From: Acidithiobacillus sulfuriphilus
GTDB lineage: Bacteria; Pseudomonadota; Gammaproteobacteria; Acidithiobacillales; Acidithiobacillaceae
NCBI RefSeq assembly: GCF_003721225.1
Contig: NZ_RIZI01000083.1
Span: 1 to 5,446 of the forward strand
Direction of reading: 5' to 3'
Length of the DNA stretch: 5,446 nucleotides
The notes beneath the pieces were generated by a model. The model saw nothing but the letters and a program-made list of their open reading frames with translations, had not been told where the DNA came from and did no database searches. Of this stretch, positions 5,410-5,446 are shown piece by piece. Position numbers and translations under genes: made by a program. How positions within the stretch are numbered: position 1 is the first letter of the stretch; each line of letters starts with the position of its first letter.

Positions 5410-5446
5410 GAGCCTGGTTCTGAGCGCCGACCGAGCCGCACAGAAA

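Noticed and set aside
1..5446. Integrase gene, attI site or cassette promoter
   Set aside because: No tyrosine recombinase motifs are present in any frame, and no convincing -35/-10 pair stands out upstream of the cassettes. The array probably relies on a promoter outside the window.

Overview
This window is a stretch of an integron gene-cassette array with a group II intron inserted in one recombination site. Five attC sites are recognisable from their terminal core boxes (RYYYAAC at the left, GTTRRRY at the right) flanking imperfect inverted repeats, at 256-318, 696-779, 1733-1804, 2739-2800 (continued at 4632-4636) and 5355-5409. All genes are on the + strand and each sits just upstream of an attC, which is the normal cassette layout. 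No integrase gene, attI site or Pc promoter is visible, so it cannot be said whether the integron is mobile or sedentary chromosomal. The attC style, the GC-rich intron and the protein families suggest a proteobacterium, probably gamma or beta, but this is inference.

Layout: (A) 1-312, 3' part of a cassette with a small unrecognised ORF. (B) 313-773, an AT-rich cassette with one unrecognised 111-residue protein. (C) 774-1798, a cassette for a HEPN-type protein whose reading frame is broken near 1520-1545; the HEPN RNxxxH motif is intact but lies in the -1 frame downstream. (D) 1799-2799, a cassette for an HNH nuclease with three N-terminal homing-endonuclease-associated repeats. (Intron) 2801-4631, a 1,831-nt group IIC-attC intron inserted between the two T residues of the right core GT|TGGAC of attC D. 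(E) 2800 plus 4632-5403, a cassette for a stand-alone class I glutamine amidotransferase-like protein related to the CTP synthase C-terminal domain. (F) 5404-5446, the first bases of a further cassette.

The intron is structurally convincing. It starts GTGCG, has a domain V with a CGC triad and a 2-nt bulge, and a domain VI with a GTGA loop and a bulged branch-point A 7 nt from the 3' end. Its encoded reverse transcriptase/maturase lacks an endonuclease domain, as class C proteins do. It carries an in-frame amber codon directly after RT motif A, so the protein is probably inactive unless the stop is suppressed or a maturase is supplied in trans. The insertion destroys the right core of attC D, so cassettes D and E are predicted to be locked together as one D-intron-E unit.

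The cassettes do not form a pathway; each is an independently acquired unit. A HEPN protein next to an HNH nuclease fits the defence or nucleic-acid-cleaving cargo often seen in cassette arrays, but no defence activity can be shown from sequence alone.
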